A stretch of 64,000 bases of DNA from JAEELC01 sp963621965. GTDB taxonomy: Bacteria; Bacillota_I; Bacilli_A; Acholeplasmatales; Anaeroplasmataceae. The translations under genes and the position numbers were made by a program. Below are positions 19,067 to 27,415 of the stretch, one piece after another. The notes below the pieces were generated by a model, which had not been told where the DNA came from, searched no databases, and worked only from the letters and a program-made list of their open reading frames with translations. Each line of letters opens with the position of its first letter. The first letter of the stretch is position 1. The stretch spans positions 1-64,000 of the forward strand of contig CAVFGN010000004.1 of the NCBI GenBank assembly GCA_963621965.1, read 5' to 3'.

Positions 19067-19706
19067 TTAATTCGTTAAAGGAATAAATAAATTCATCAGC
19101 TAAATATTTTTTCTCTTCTCTTAAACTAACTTCCGTCTTATCATCTATTGCAATAACGTAAAAACCGCCTAATTTAGCAGATTTTAAAGCGGCAGGAATA
19201 TCTTCAATTACTGCAATATCACGCGGATTTATGTTTAACTTTGAAGCAATGTGAAGGTATATTTCAGGTGTTTGTTTGCTACCTCTGAATTCTTCTACAT
19301 CGCATAAAAAGTCAAAATATTTTTCAATCTTGTGTCTTTTTAAACAAGGCATGTAGTATTCTTTAGAGTTAGCAGTCGCAATACACATCTTTATATTTAA
19401 TTTTTTTAGATATTCTAGGTATTCTCTAGCACCATCTTTTAACTCTATATTATTCTCATATTCATAGATGGCTAAATCATGCCATTCTTTTTTTATGTCC
19501 TCTTCAGTATCTTTAAAATTGTAAGTATCTTTAACAAACTTAGCAGCTTTAGTTAATCCAAGAGGTGCTATTAACTTGTTAAAGTTTTTTGGTACTTCCA
19601 TACCTCTTCTTTTAAAGAAAAGTCTATCAACCTTGTCCCACATTGCGCACGAATCAAATAATGTTCCATCTAAATCAAATATTACAGCTTTAATATTATT
19701 ATCCAT
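19059..19706 (-). CDS. HAD-superfamily hydrolase, phosphoglycolate/beta-phosphoglucomutase-like
   Basis: 215 residues from the ATG at 19706, which follows GCGAGG; an upstream TTG overlaps that site. HAD motif I DLDGTLFDS (nucleophile Asp and acid/base Asp), motif II in IATANS, a Lys in the motif III region and motif IV VIEDIPAA are present, with a helical cap of subclass I between I and II. Acts on a small phosphorylated metabolite; substrate not deducible. Confidence 0.85.
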   Translation of the reverse strand: MDNNIKAVIFDLDGTLFDSCAMWDKVDRLFFKRRGMEVPKNFNKLIAPLGLTKAAKFVKDTYNFKDTEEDIKKEWHDLAIYEYENNIELKDGAREYLEYLKKLNIKMCIATANSKEYYMPCLKRHKIEKYFDFLCDVEEFRGSKQTPEIYLHIASKLNINPRDIAVIEDIPAALKSAKLGGFYVIAIDDKTEVSLREEKKYLADEFIYSFNELIK

Positions 19707-19720
19707 ATAACCTCGCAAAA

Positions 19721-19754
19721 TAAAGGCTCGAAGAATATGCCCAACAAAGCCCTT
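19721..19754 (-). terminator. Possible terminator after the 439-residue gene
   Basis: Minus strand: AAGGGCT and AGCCTTT pair with one wobble across a long loop, followed by ATTTT. Weak, so low confidence. Confidence 0.35.
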
Positions 19755-19759
19755 CTAAA

Positions 19760-21079
19760 TTATTTTTTTATAGTATCTTTTTCTACTTTGACGTCCTTTA
19801 GAACATCTTTCTTATCAATTTTAATATTTAAATTATCATTTTTCAATTCATTAATTTCTTTATTTTGTGTATACATCTTTTCGCTCTTTAAATGTTTAAT
19901 TAATTCTTTATAGTTATTCTCTAAGTTCATATCTAAATTATTTGCAGTTTTTATGAATAAATCATAATCCCACGTAGAATCCATGCCTTTTGTTATTTTT
20001 AATGCATCTTTAACTTCTTTTGCTTTAATATTGTATTTTCTAACTAAATTATTTTTAAAACTAGAAAGACATTTTTTCTCTTCACTATATTTTATAGGAT
20101 GAAGTATTTTTTTCCATATACTTTGATTTTCGACCAATGCTTTAAGCGCATTATATTTTTGTCTACTTGAATTTAGCGCCTCATCTTTAGTTAGATTACC
20201 GTTTACTATATCATTCAAATTATTAGTATAGTGATTCATTAAAGATAGCCTATCATCATATTTAAGATTTTTAGTTTGATTTTTATTATCAATCAATTCT
20301 TGTGCTTTAGGATCATACTCAAAACTTACCCCAAAAATCTCTTTTGTCATAGATTTATAAAAAGAAGTTTTAGAGTCGTAAAAATTATCTTTAATCTCTT
20401 TTTCAGTCAATATACCATGTTTGGTATTTACAGATTCATAAGCTAGATATGAAATATAATTTGTAACAAACTTACTTATAACATCTTCATCATATACTCT
20501 ATTTGCCATAATTTCTTTAAAATTTGAAGCAATGACATTAGAAAAGTTCCGATTTTCCGAATTAAAAATCTCATAGATTACATTGTCATATAATTTCTTG
20601 TCATTACGATTTTTATATGTATCATATAAGAATACATCATATCTTCCGCCTAATTTCATTACATTAGTTAAATAATTATTTCTTTCATCATTTAAATAAT
20701 CTTCTCTATTAAATTTTAACTCTTCAAATTCTTCATTAGTCTTTTCTGTGTCAATAGATTCATCAATTACATCTTTAAAATCATCAAATTCTAGAATTCC
20801 ATCATCCTCTACTTTGTCATCAATCACGTTTTTATTTAATTCTTCATCCTCTTGTGATTGTTTTTCCATTGCTTCCATCACTTCAACAATTCCCATATTG
20901 TTAGCCTCTGCTAACGCCTTCATTCTTGGGAACATGTTAACAATTAAATCTAAATCATCTTTAGGGAGGGAATCAATATCTACTTTTGTAAAATGTGTGT
21001 AATATTCCATGAATATTTCATCAGTTTTTAATTCCTCTATATCATATTTTAATTCTTCATTAATATCTTTTTCTTCCAT
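19760..21079 (-). CDS. Unknown acidic protein, 439 residues
   Basis: Not recognised. The first 140 residues are strongly acidic (many Glu/Asp, with segments such as DDKVEDDGILEFDDF). The rest is Lys/Asn-rich and probably helical, with a WKKILHPIKYSEEKK stretch near 345 and a very charged tail. No signal peptide, membrane helix or cysteine cluster. The ATG follows AGAGG. Soluble and cytoplasmic by composition; it stands alone upstream of the HAD gene. Confidence 0.6.
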   Translation of the reverse strand: MEEKDINEELKYDIEELKTDEIFMEYYTHFTKVDIDSLPKDDLDLIVNMFPRMKALAEANNMGIVEVMEAMEKQSQEDEELNKNVIDDKVEDDGILEFDDFKDVIDESIDTEKTNEEFEELKFNREDYLNDERNNYLTNVMKLGGRYDVFLYDTYKNRNDKKLYDNVIYEIFNSENRNFSNVIASNFKEIMANRVYDEDVISKFVTNYISYLAYESVNTKHGILTEKEIKDNFYDSKTSFYKSMTKEIFGVSFEYDPKAQELIDNKNQTKNLKYDDRLSLMNHYTNNLNDIVNGNLTKDEALNSSRQKYNALKALVENQSIWKKILHPIKYSEEKKCLSSFKNNLVRKYNIKAKEVKDALKITKGMDSTWDYDLFIKTANNLDMNLENNYKELIKHLKSEKMYTQNKEINELKNDNLNIKIDKKDVLKDVKVEKDTIKK

Positions 21080-21209
21080 AAAAATACCTCTTTATATTAT
21101 TATTTTACAACACAATGTAGGACAAAAAAATATTATTTTAAAGTCAATATAATAAAGCTATTTTACAATTAAAGGATTAAAAAAGTTTACAGAAAATGGT
21201 ATTTTTCAT

Positions 21210-21238
21210 TTGACTTACCATATACATTAGTGTAAAAT
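21210..21238 (+). promoter_or_regulatory. rpsD promoter
   Basis: TTGACT (21210-21215), a 17-bp spacer and TAAAAT (21233-21238), about 165 bases before rpsD. One of the best -35 boxes in the window, as expected for a ribosomal protein. Confidence 0.75.
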
Positions 21239-21244
21239 ATTTGA

Positions 21245-21404
21245 GCGAGTAAAAAGCAGAGTTTGAATTATTTATATAAATATCGATCCTATAAGGCACA
21301 AAGTAACCTTCTGCTTTAGGCGAAATGATGAGTCAACGATATCTATAAATGATTTAAATATTATTTCTTTTTATTCTAATATAGACATATAGGAGGATAA
21401 ATTT
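21245..21404 (+). promoter_or_regulatory. rpsD leader with H-type pseudoknot, candidate S4 autoregulatory site
   Basis: The 160-base leader folds into AAAGCAGA (21253-21260) paired with TCTGCTTT (21310-21317). Inside that stem, ATATCG (21280-21285) can pair with CGATAT (21337-21342) downstream of it, giving a pseudoknot. A small CCT-ATA-AGG hairpin sits between. Known: S4 represses its own synthesis through structured leaders, a pseudoknot in the E. coli alpha operon. Inference: the same role here. AGGAGG precedes the ATG. Confidence 0.6.
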
Positions 21405-22004
21405 ATGTCACGTTACACAGGACCAAGCTATAAAGTTTCACGTCGTCTTGGTTATTCAATTTCAGGAACTGGTAAAGAAATCGCTAAGAGAAACTTTGCA
21501 CCAGGTCAACATGGTCACAACCAAACTAAATTAAAAGAATATGGTATTCAACAACAAGAAAAGCAAAGAGTAAGATTCACTTATGGTATGTCTGAAAAGC
21601 AATTCCGTAAGGTATTTGATGAAGCTTCTCGTATGCAAGGACAAACTGGTCCTAACTTCATGTGCTTACTTGAAAGAAGACTTGATAACATCGTTTATCG
21701 TTTAGGATTTGCAACAACTAGACAACAAGCTAGACAATTAGTTAACCACGGACACATCCTAGTTGATGGTAAGAAGGTTGACATCGCTTCTTATAGATTA
21801 AAAGCTGGACAAACAGTTACAGTTAGTGCTAAGGCTAAGAACTTCGTTGTTGTTAAGAATGCTTTAGAAGCTGTTATTGCTAGACCTGAATATGTTTCAT
21901 TTGATGCAAACACATTAGTTGGTACTCTAGTTAGAAACCCAGAACGTAATGAGTTCTTAACTGATATCAATGATCAATTAATCGTTGAATTCTACAACAG
22001 ATAG
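21405..22004 (+). CDS. rpsD: 30S ribosomal protein S4
   Basis: 199 residues. Primary 16S rRNA binder that nucleates 30S assembly and acts in decoding accuracy. N-terminus MSRYTGPSYKVSRRLG, NFAPGQHGHN, and the S4 RNA-binding domain (LLERRLDNIVYRLGF, ARQLVNHGHILVDG, about 85-150). The zinc-binding cysteines of some S4 proteins are absent, so this is the zinc-free form. Single-gene unit with its own leader and terminator. Confidence 0.98.
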   Translation: MSRYTGPSYKVSRRLGYSISGTGKEIAKRNFAPGQHGHNQTKLKEYGIQQQEKQRVRFTYGMSEKQFRKVFDEASRMQGQTGPNFMCLLERRLDNIVYRLGFATTRQQARQLVNHGHILVDGKKVDIASYRLKAGQTVTVSAKAKNFVVVKNALEAVIARPEYVSFDANTLVGTLVRNPERNEFLTDINDQLIVEFYNR

Positions 22005-22013
22005 TAAAAAAAG

Positions 22014-22037
22014 AGATTCCGAAAGGAATCTTTTTTA
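22014..22037. terminator. Bidirectional terminator between rpsD and the permease gene
   Basis: AGATTCC-GAAA-GGAATCT (22014-22031) with a T-run on the plus side and TTTTTTT on the minus side, serving both convergent genes. Confidence 0.9.
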
Positions 22038-22775
22038 TTTTTTTATTTTTTTTGTAAGTGCAGTTATCAATAAGGATATAACTACGATTAGTATTGTATA
22101 CGCATATATCAAAGTCATATCTATATTGTTTTGATATGCATTAAATAACGTGCTACCAAGACTTTCATCTTTGCTATTTAAGTATTCACTCATAAGCAAT
22201 ACTTTAAATCCTAATCCTACACCTTCTACTAATAGCATTTTTATATTATTTACATTTACTGGTAAATAAATTTTAAACAATATCTTCAAGTTTAATTTAG
22301 AATCAAGTTTATAAGCATCTATTATGTTTTTATCTGTACTTATAAATCCTTGATATAATCCTTCATAAAACAATGGTATTAAAATTAAATTAGTTATGAT
22401 ATAAACTGATGTTTTATGCCCGAAGAGAATAATAAAAAGAATGCTTATTGAAATTAAAGGAGTAGATCTAAATAGTACAATATACGGGTTAAATAAGTTA
22501 TATAAAAAATTAAATTTATAAGCTAAATAAGATAATATAAGAGATATTATAAAAGAAATTAATAAGCATATAATAAGAGTTCCTAAAGATATTAGTATAG
22601 CTTTATAAGTGCTGCTTTTGGCAAATAAGGTGAAAAAAGTATAAACAATATGATTAGGATTTGGATAAACTAATTCATTATTTTTAGTTAAAAATAATAT
22701 TAAAGACAATAGATAAATTAGAATTACTGAAAATATGTATGTAATTACTTTAGAGATTGTAGTAGAATGCTTCAT
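22035..22775 (-). CDS. ABC transporter permease (SsuC/NMT1-import type)
   Basis: About 246 residues with about six membrane helices. The inner-membrane EAA-like loop lies near DAYKLDSKLNLKILFKIYLP. A start at the ATG 22775 is preferred, with AGGAGG 11-12 bases upstream; a GTG at 22787 overlaps that site. Together with the binding protein it should form an importer, but no ATPase gene is adjacent, so an unlinked or shared ATPase is needed. The start lies inside the end of the binding-protein gene. Confidence 0.8.
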   Translation of the reverse strand: MKHSTTISKVITYIFSVILIYLLSLILFLTKNNELVYPNPNHIVYTFFTLFAKSSTYKAILISLGTLIICLLISFIISLILSYLAYKFNFLYNLFNPYIVLFRSTPLISISILFIILFGHKTSVYIITNLILIPLFYEGLYQGFISTDKNIIDAYKLDSKLNLKILFKIYLPVNVNNIKMLLVEGVGLGFKVLLMSEYLNSKDESLGSTLFNAYQNNIDMTLIYAYTILIVVISLLITALTKKIKK

Positions 22776-23679
22776 CAGGTAATACACCTCCTATAAGACT
22801 TAGCGAATCTTTATAGGTATTTTCAAATATAGTCTTAACATCAGTTCCACTTATAAAATCAATATTTGATCCTCTAATTGCCTCTTTCATAATATAGTCA
22901 TCCAAATCAAAATATCCTAATTTTTTAATTTTACTGTTTGTAGATGAAATATTTTCACTATTATTTAAATTAATGATGCTTTGTAAAACATCACTTGCAA
23001 CTTCTTCTACAATGGTTTTATCAATATTTGATTTTACAAATAATCCCGCTTGCAAAAATCCGTTTTCGCTAAACTCTTTTTCTACGCTTATAGAATAAAC
23101 ATCAACACCTTTTGATTTTAATGTCTCTGTTAAAGCAGATTTTACAGGCTCGGCAAGTAAATATATTGCGTCCGTTGAATCAGCTAAAAATGCTGTTTTG
23201 TTAGTATTAACACTGTCATTGTATTTAATATTTGCTTCAATATTATATTTATTTAATACACTTAGTGAAACTATGTCATTTATCGTATTTTGACCAAATA
23301 GATATATGTCTTTATGATTAAAATCAGAAACACTTTCTATTTTATATTTTGATACAAAATATAAATTTCCAAATGTTAATCCTGAGACAAGTTTATATGT
23401 ATTTGATGCATTATATATTTGCGCTCCGATATTAACGGGCGAAACAATAAAATCAAAACTTGATGATAAAAAAGCCGCCTTTACGTCTGTTGTATTAGAT
23501 AATGTTTCAAAACTATACTTACTATCTGTATTATTTTTGGCGTCATATGCAATATCTAGCGTAGCTAAGGCCGGTGCACCAAGAGGAGATGCAATAGTTA
23601 TGCTTCTTGTTGAAACTTTTTTACAAGAAGTAAATGTTATTAAAATTAAGATAATTAAGGATAAAAATATTTTTTTCAT
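22750..23679 (-). CDS. Lipoprotein substrate-binding component of an ABC importer (SsuA/NMT1-like)
   Basis: 309 residues. Signal peptide MKKIFLSLIILILITFTSC with the lipobox Cys at 19. The mature part (SITIASPLGAPALATLDIAY, then SSFDFIVSPVNIG and AIYLLAEPVK) follows the periplasmic-binding fold of nitrate/sulfonate/thiamine-precursor binding proteins. Ligand unknown. It is divergent from the DtxR-type gene 91 bases away, so metal-responsive control is possible. The permease overlaps its 3' end. Confidence 0.82.
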   Translation of the reverse strand: MKKIFLSLIILILITFTSCKKVSTRSITIASPLGAPALATLDIAYDAKNNTDSKYSFETLSNTTDVKAAFLSSSFDFIVSPVNIGAQIYNASNTYKLVSGLTFGNLYFVSKYKIESVSDFNHKDIYLFGQNTINDIVSLSVLNKYNIEANIKYNDSVNTNKTAFLADSTDAIYLLAEPVKSALTETLKSKGVDVYSISVEKEFSENGFLQAGLFVKSNIDKTIVEEVASDVLQSIINLNNSENISSTNSKIKKLGYFDLDDYIMKEAIRGSNIDFISGTDVKTIFENTYKDSLSLIGGVLPDEAFYYNL

Positions 23680-23737
23680 ATTGCCTCACAAAGATACATC
23701 TCTATTATAATTATTTTTTTCAATTTTAAAAATATTA

Positions 23738-23763
23738 TGATATAATTTTTATTATACGGAGGT
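23738..23763 (+). promoter_or_regulatory. Promoter of the dtxR-type gene
   Basis: TGATATAAT (extended -10, TATAAT at 23741-23746), followed after 12 bases by GGAGG (23759-23763) and ATG at 23771. Confidence 0.55.
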
Positions 23764-23770
23764 AATTTTT

Positions 23771-24139
23771 ATGGAATTACACGAATCGCAAGAAATGTAT
23801 TTAGAAACGATTTTACGTTTATCTCAAAAAAAAGAAGCAGTTCATTCAATAGATGTAGCAAACGAATTAGGCTTCTCACGTCCTAGTGTTTCTATAGCAA
23901 TAAAGGCTTTAAAAGAAAACGGATATATTGAAGTTTTACCAAATCAAGCTCTTGTTTTAACATCTAAAGGCATGAATACAGCTAATAGCGTATTTGAAAA
24001 ACATAAGGCTTTGACAAAATTATTAATTAGTTTTGGAGTAAGTGAAAATACAGCCGAAGAGGATGCTTGTAAGATTGAACATATAATAAGTGAAGAAACT
24101 TTCACAAAAATAAAGGAATATTTAAAAAATCATGAGTAA
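23771..24139 (+). CDS. DtxR/MntR-family metal-dependent transcription regulator
   Basis: 122 residues: winged helix (about 1-65, VANELGFSRPSVSIAIKALKENGYI) and the dimer/metal domain (66-122), without the C-terminal SH3-like domain. The metal ligands align with DtxR/IdeR rather than MntR: Met9, Cys100, Glu103 and His104 (EDACKIEHIISEE), with His78 for the ancillary site. Inference: iron sensing is more likely than manganese. It is divergent from a binding-protein/permease pair and overlaps the TrmH-type gene by 8 bases. Confidence 0.88.
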   Translation: MELHESQEMYLETILRLSQKKEAVHSIDVANELGFSRPSVSIAIKALKENGYIEVLPNQALVLTSKGMNTANSVFEKHKALTKLLISFGVSENTAEEDACKIEHIISEETFTKIKEYLKNHE

Positions 24140-24917
24140 ACTTATTTCAAATAAGGATCCTAATTTTATTTTACTTAAAGAATTACTTAAAAATGGTAAA
24201 GAAAATTTAGTAGGAACTGATGATATTTCAGTTTTACGTTTAATCAAAAAATATCCTATTAAGTTAATTTCTTTATTTTATTCTAACGAGATTGAATACC
24301 ATGATGATACTAAAAAAGATATTAAATTTTTAGAAGGTGTAGCAAAAGAATCCTATATAATTTCTAAAAAAAATATAGAATCTTTGAAACGTAAAGAAAA
24401 CAGCGCAGGTGTATTTGGTATTATTGATATTTCTCTTAAAAACCTCGACGATTTAAAAGATTTAGATTTCTTAGTGGTTTGTGATGGCCTTGAGATACCT
24501 GGTAATTTAGGAACAATTTATAGAACATGCGACAGTGCAAAAGTCGGTGGAGTTATTCTAGTTGATACAATTACTAAACCTAATAATCCATCTTTAATAT
24601 CTTCTTCTAGGGGTTGTAATTTATTAATTCCTACATCATCTGTAACATATGAAGAAGCACAAAAATGGTTATTAGATAATAACTATGATATATATTTAGG
24701 CGAACCTAATTTAGGAATGGATTATCAAAAGTACGACTACAATGGTAGAATTGCAATCGTTGTAGGTAATGAAAGATTTGGTATAAATTCAAAATGGTAT
24801 GATAATAATCATAAAAAAGTATTTATTCCGATGTACGGATCAAATAATTCTCTAAACGTTTCTGTTGCTTGTTCAATTTTAATATATGAAGCTTCAATGA
24901 AGAAAAATAATGCTTAG
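24132..24917 (+). CDS. SpoU/TrmH-family RNA methyltransferase (second copy)
   Basis: 261 residues. SPOUT motifs LEIPGNLGTIYRTCDSAKVG near 135, IAIVVGNERFGI near 210 and NNSLNVSVACSILIYEA at the C-terminus are intact. An N-terminal RNA-binding region of about 115 residues precedes them. It is only moderately similar to the enzyme at 16551-17255, so the targets probably differ. Its start lies inside the end of the dtxR-type gene. Confidence 0.87.
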   Translation: MSKLISNKDPNFILLKELLKNGKENLVGTDDISVLRLIKKYPIKLISLFYSNEIEYHDDTKKDIKFLEGVAKESYIISKKNIESLKRKENSAGVFGIIDISLKNLDDLKDLDFLVVCDGLEIPGNLGTIYRTCDSAKVGGVILVDTITKPNNPSLISSSRGCNLLIPTSSVTYEEAQKWLLDNNYDIYLGEPNLGMDYQKYDYNGRIAIVVGNERFGINSKWYDNNHKKVFIPMYGSNNSLNVSVACSILIYEASMKKNNA

Positions 24918-24944
24918 TAATTTATACATTACTAAGCTTTTTTT
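24912..24944 (+). terminator. Terminator of the dtxR-trmH operon
   Basis: GCTTAGTAAT and ATTACTAAGC form a 10-bp stem (24912-24937) followed by TTTTTTT. The stop codon lies in the stem. Confidence 0.92.
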
Positions 24945-24957
24945 ACATAATTAACCA

Positions 24958-24990
24958 CAAAAAAGAAAACCCAAGATTTTACTCTTGAGT
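24958..24990 (-). terminator. Terminator of the pgk-HPr-tpiA operon
   Basis: Minus strand: ACTCAAGA and TCTTGGGT pair (one G-U) around a 6-base loop that holds part of the tpiA stop, followed by TTTTCTTTTTT. Confidence 0.85.
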
Positions 24991-25761
24991 CTTACTTTCA
25001 TTTAAATATTTAACAGCCATATCACAAATTGTAAGGAAATGATTACTATCAAGACTTGCTCTTCCTAGTAATACTCCATCAACATTTTCTTGTCTAATAA
25101 GATTTTCGAAGTTTGTCTTATTAGCCGATCCTCCGTAGATAATACGTACTTGACTAGCAATCTCTTCTCCGTAGAATCTAGCTATGATATTTCTAATAAA
25201 ACCACATTTTTCATTTGCGATTTCAGGGCTAGCAGCTTGACTAGCACCTACCGCCCAAATAGGTTCATAAGCAATAATTAGTTTTGTAATATCTTCACTT
25301 GAGATATCTTTTAAAGCTAGTTTAACTTGAAGTCCTAAGATATAATCTGTATCTTCGTGTTCGTATTGATCTTTAGTTTCACCAACACAAACAATAGGAA
25401 TTATATCATGTTTTAAAGCGGTCTTAATTTTTAAATTTACATCAGTTTCAGTTTCACCGTTAAATAATCGGCGTTCACTATGTCCAATAATACAATATGT
25501 AACTGCAGTTGATTTTAGCATTGAAGCAGAAATTTCGCCTGTAAATGCACCTTCTTCTTCATAGTGCATGTTTTGAGCGCCAATTCTCAAGTTTTCCCCT
25601 TCTCTGCGTGTTAAACATCTTAACAAAATGGCAGGAGCACAAATTATTGTTTCAACCAAATTTTTGCTTGGAACCAGATCATTTACATCGTAAATAAAAT
25701 GTATAGCCTCATCTCTGGTTTTATACATTTTCCAGTTTCCAGCTACTATAGGCTTTCGCAT
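24979..25761 (-). CDS. tpiA: Triosephosphate isomerase
   Basis: 260 residues. Interconverts dihydroxyacetone phosphate and glyceraldehyde 3-phosphate. GNWKMYKT (catalytic Lys), IGHSERRLF (catalytic His), AYEPIWAVG (catalytic Glu) and IIYGGSANKTNF with LGRASL for phosphate binding are all present. Third gene of the pgk-HPr-tpiA operon, 18 bases after the HPr-like gene. Confidence 0.97.
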   Translation of the reverse strand: MRKPIVAGNWKMYKTRDEAIHFIYDVNDLVPSKNLVETIICAPAILLRCLTRREGENLRIGAQNMHYEEEGAFTGEISASMLKSTAVTYCIIGHSERRLFNGETETDVNLKIKTALKHDIIPIVCVGETKDQYEHEDTDYILGLQVKLALKDISSEDITKLIIAYEPIWAVGASQAASPEIANEKCGFIRNIIARFYGEEIASQVRIIYGGSANKTNFENLIRQENVDGVLLGRASLDSNHFLTICDMAVKYLNESKTQE

Positions 25762-25779
25762 ATATAGCCTCCTTTTATT

Positions 25780-26028
25780 TTATTTTTCTAGTAATTCTGC
25801 AATCTCATCAATAGCTTTTTCAGCTTGATCTCCTTGAGCTACAACTACAACGTTTTCACCTTGAGGTACAGCTAAACTCATTAAACCTAATATAGATTTT
25901 ACATCTACTACCTTATCATGATAGTGAAGTGTAATATCTACAGAGTATTTGCTAGCGGCTTGAACAACTTTAGCAGCTAGAGAGGCATGTAATCCTACTG
26001 TACTTTTAACAACAATTTTCTTTTCCAT
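25780..26028 (-). CDS. HPr-family phosphocarrier with altered active site
   Basis: 82 residues, full HPr length. The active-site His is kept (His14 in VGLHASLAAK) and so is the regulatory serine (Ser45 in VKSILGLMSL), the HPr kinase target. The normally adjacent Arg-Pro (HARPA) is Ser-Leu here. Known: that Arg supports phosphoryl transfer from enzyme I. Inference: the protein may work mainly as a Ser-phosphorylated signal for carbon control. Its place between pgk and tpiA supports a link with glycolysis. HPr fold certain, PTS role doubtful. Confidence 0.85.
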   Translation of the reverse strand: MEKKIVVKSTVGLHASLAAKVVQAASKYSVDITLHYHDKVVDVKSILGLMSLAVPQGENVVVVAQGDQAEKAIDEIAELLEK

Positions 26029-26064
26029 CTTTAAAAACCTCTTTTCTTCTTTCTTTTTCTTTTT

Positions 26065-27288
26065 TTATTTTTCGCTAATACAAGTAATACCAGGTAAAGC
26101 TTTTCCTTCTAAGTATTCAAGGCTAGCTCCACCACCTGTTGAAATGTGAGAAACCTTATCTCCATATCCTAATTGGTTAGCAGCTGCAGCTGAATCACCA
26201 CCACCGATTATAGTAGCAGCACCTTCTGTTGTTAACTTAGCTAATAAATCACAAACACCAATAGTTCCATGTGCATAATTCTTCATTTCAAATACACCCA
26301 TTGGTCCATTCCAAACAACAGTTTTTGCTCCTGCTAATTCTTTTGCAAATAATTCAAGAGTTTTAGGTCCGATATCTAAGCCCATGTCGCTTGAAGCAAA
26401 TTCATCAACAGACTTTGCAACACCAGGAACATCTTCAAACTTATCATTAACAACAGCATCAACAGGTAATACAATCTTACCATTAGCTTTCTTTAATAAA
26501 GAAGCAGCTAGATCAACAAATTCTTGTTCCTCGCAACGGCTTGAACCAATGTTCTTACCCATAGCCTTTAAGAATGTGAACATCATAGCGCCACCAACTA
26601 AAATCTTATCAGCCTTTTCGATTAATGCTTCAATAACACCAATCTTATCACTAACTTTTGATCCACCCATAATAGCAACATATGGTCTCTTAGGATTATC
26701 TACAGCGCCGCCAATAAATTTGATTTCCTTTTCAAGTAAGAAACCGGCAGCTGATTTACCTTCACCGATGTGGCTTGCAATACCAACATTTGAAGCAGCA
26801 GCTCTATGTGCTGTACCAAATGCATCGTTTACGAATAAATCGCCTAAACTTGCCCAGTAAGCACCAAGTGCATCATCATTCTTAGATTCCTTCTTAACTT
26901 CTTTGTTTAGAGCAACATCGAAATCCTCGTTACGAGTATTGGCAAACATAACAATTTCGCCGTTCTTCATAGAAGCAATTGCATCTTCTAATTCTTTACC
27001 ACGAGTTTGGTTGACAAATGTTACTTTCTTACCAATTTCCTTTTCAAGCTCTAAAGCTACAGGAGCTATATCATTTTTCTTTATATCATCTAAAGTCTTT
27101 ACTCTACCAAGATGTGAGAAAACGATAGCCTTTCCACCATTTTCAATAACATACTTTATAGTAGGAAGAGCAGCTACAACACGTGTATTATCAGTGATTT
27201 TACCATCTTTCATAGGTACGTTGAAATCAACACGAATTAATACTTTCTTTCCAGCTACATCTAAATCAGTTAAAACTTTTTTAGCCAT
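26065..27288 (-). CDS. pgk: Phosphoglycerate kinase
   Basis: 407 residues. Makes ATP from 1,3-bisphosphoglycerate. RVDFNVPMKDGKITDNTR, the FSHLGR motif, AFGTAHR, LEKEIKFIGGAV, the nucleotide site VWNGPMGVFE and GGGDSAAAA are canonical. GGAGG precedes the ATG. First gene of the operon; GAPDH is not adjacent. Confidence 0.97.
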   Translation of the reverse strand: MAKKVLTDLDVAGKKVLIRVDFNVPMKDGKITDNTRVVAALPTIKYVIENGGKAIVFSHLGRVKTLDDIKKNDIAPVALELEKEIGKKVTFVNQTRGKELEDAIASMKNGEIVMFANTRNEDFDVALNKEVKKESKNDDALGAYWASLGDLFVNDAFGTAHRAAASNVGIASHIGEGKSAAGFLLEKEIKFIGGAVDNPKRPYVAIMGGSKVSDKIGVIEALIEKADKILVGGAMMFTFLKAMGKNIGSSRCEEQEFVDLAASLLKKANGKIVLPVDAVVNDKFEDVPGVAKSVDEFASSDMGLDIGPKTLELFAKELAGAKTVVWNGPMGVFEMKNYAHGTIGVCDLLAKLTTEGAATIIGGGDSAAAANQLGYGDKVSHISTGGGASLEYLEGKALPGITCISEK

Positions 27289-27331
27289 ATTATAATTTCC
27301 TCCAAATATTTAAGTGTTATACACTATAATA

Positions 27332-27360
27332 ATTATAGCATTTTTAAAATAACTAGTAAA
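27332..27360 (-). promoter_or_regulatory. pgk operon promoter
   Basis: TTTACT (27355-27360), a 17-bp spacer and TATAAT (27332-27337) preceded by TGC. Immediately after, at the expected start, AGTGT-TAT-ACACT (27313-27325) forms a 5-bp dyad that could be an operator. Confidence 0.7.
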
Positions 27361-27369
27361 TTAGAAAAA

Positions 27370-27396
27370 GAAAAAATGCCACCACAAAGGTGACAT
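27370..27396 (-). terminator. Terminator of the sugar-ABC ATPase gene
   Basis: Minus strand: ATGTCACC and GGTGGCAT (one G-U) around a 5-base loop, followed by TTTTTTC. Confidence 0.85.
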
Positions 27397-27415
27397 TATT
27401 TAAATATTATTAAAA

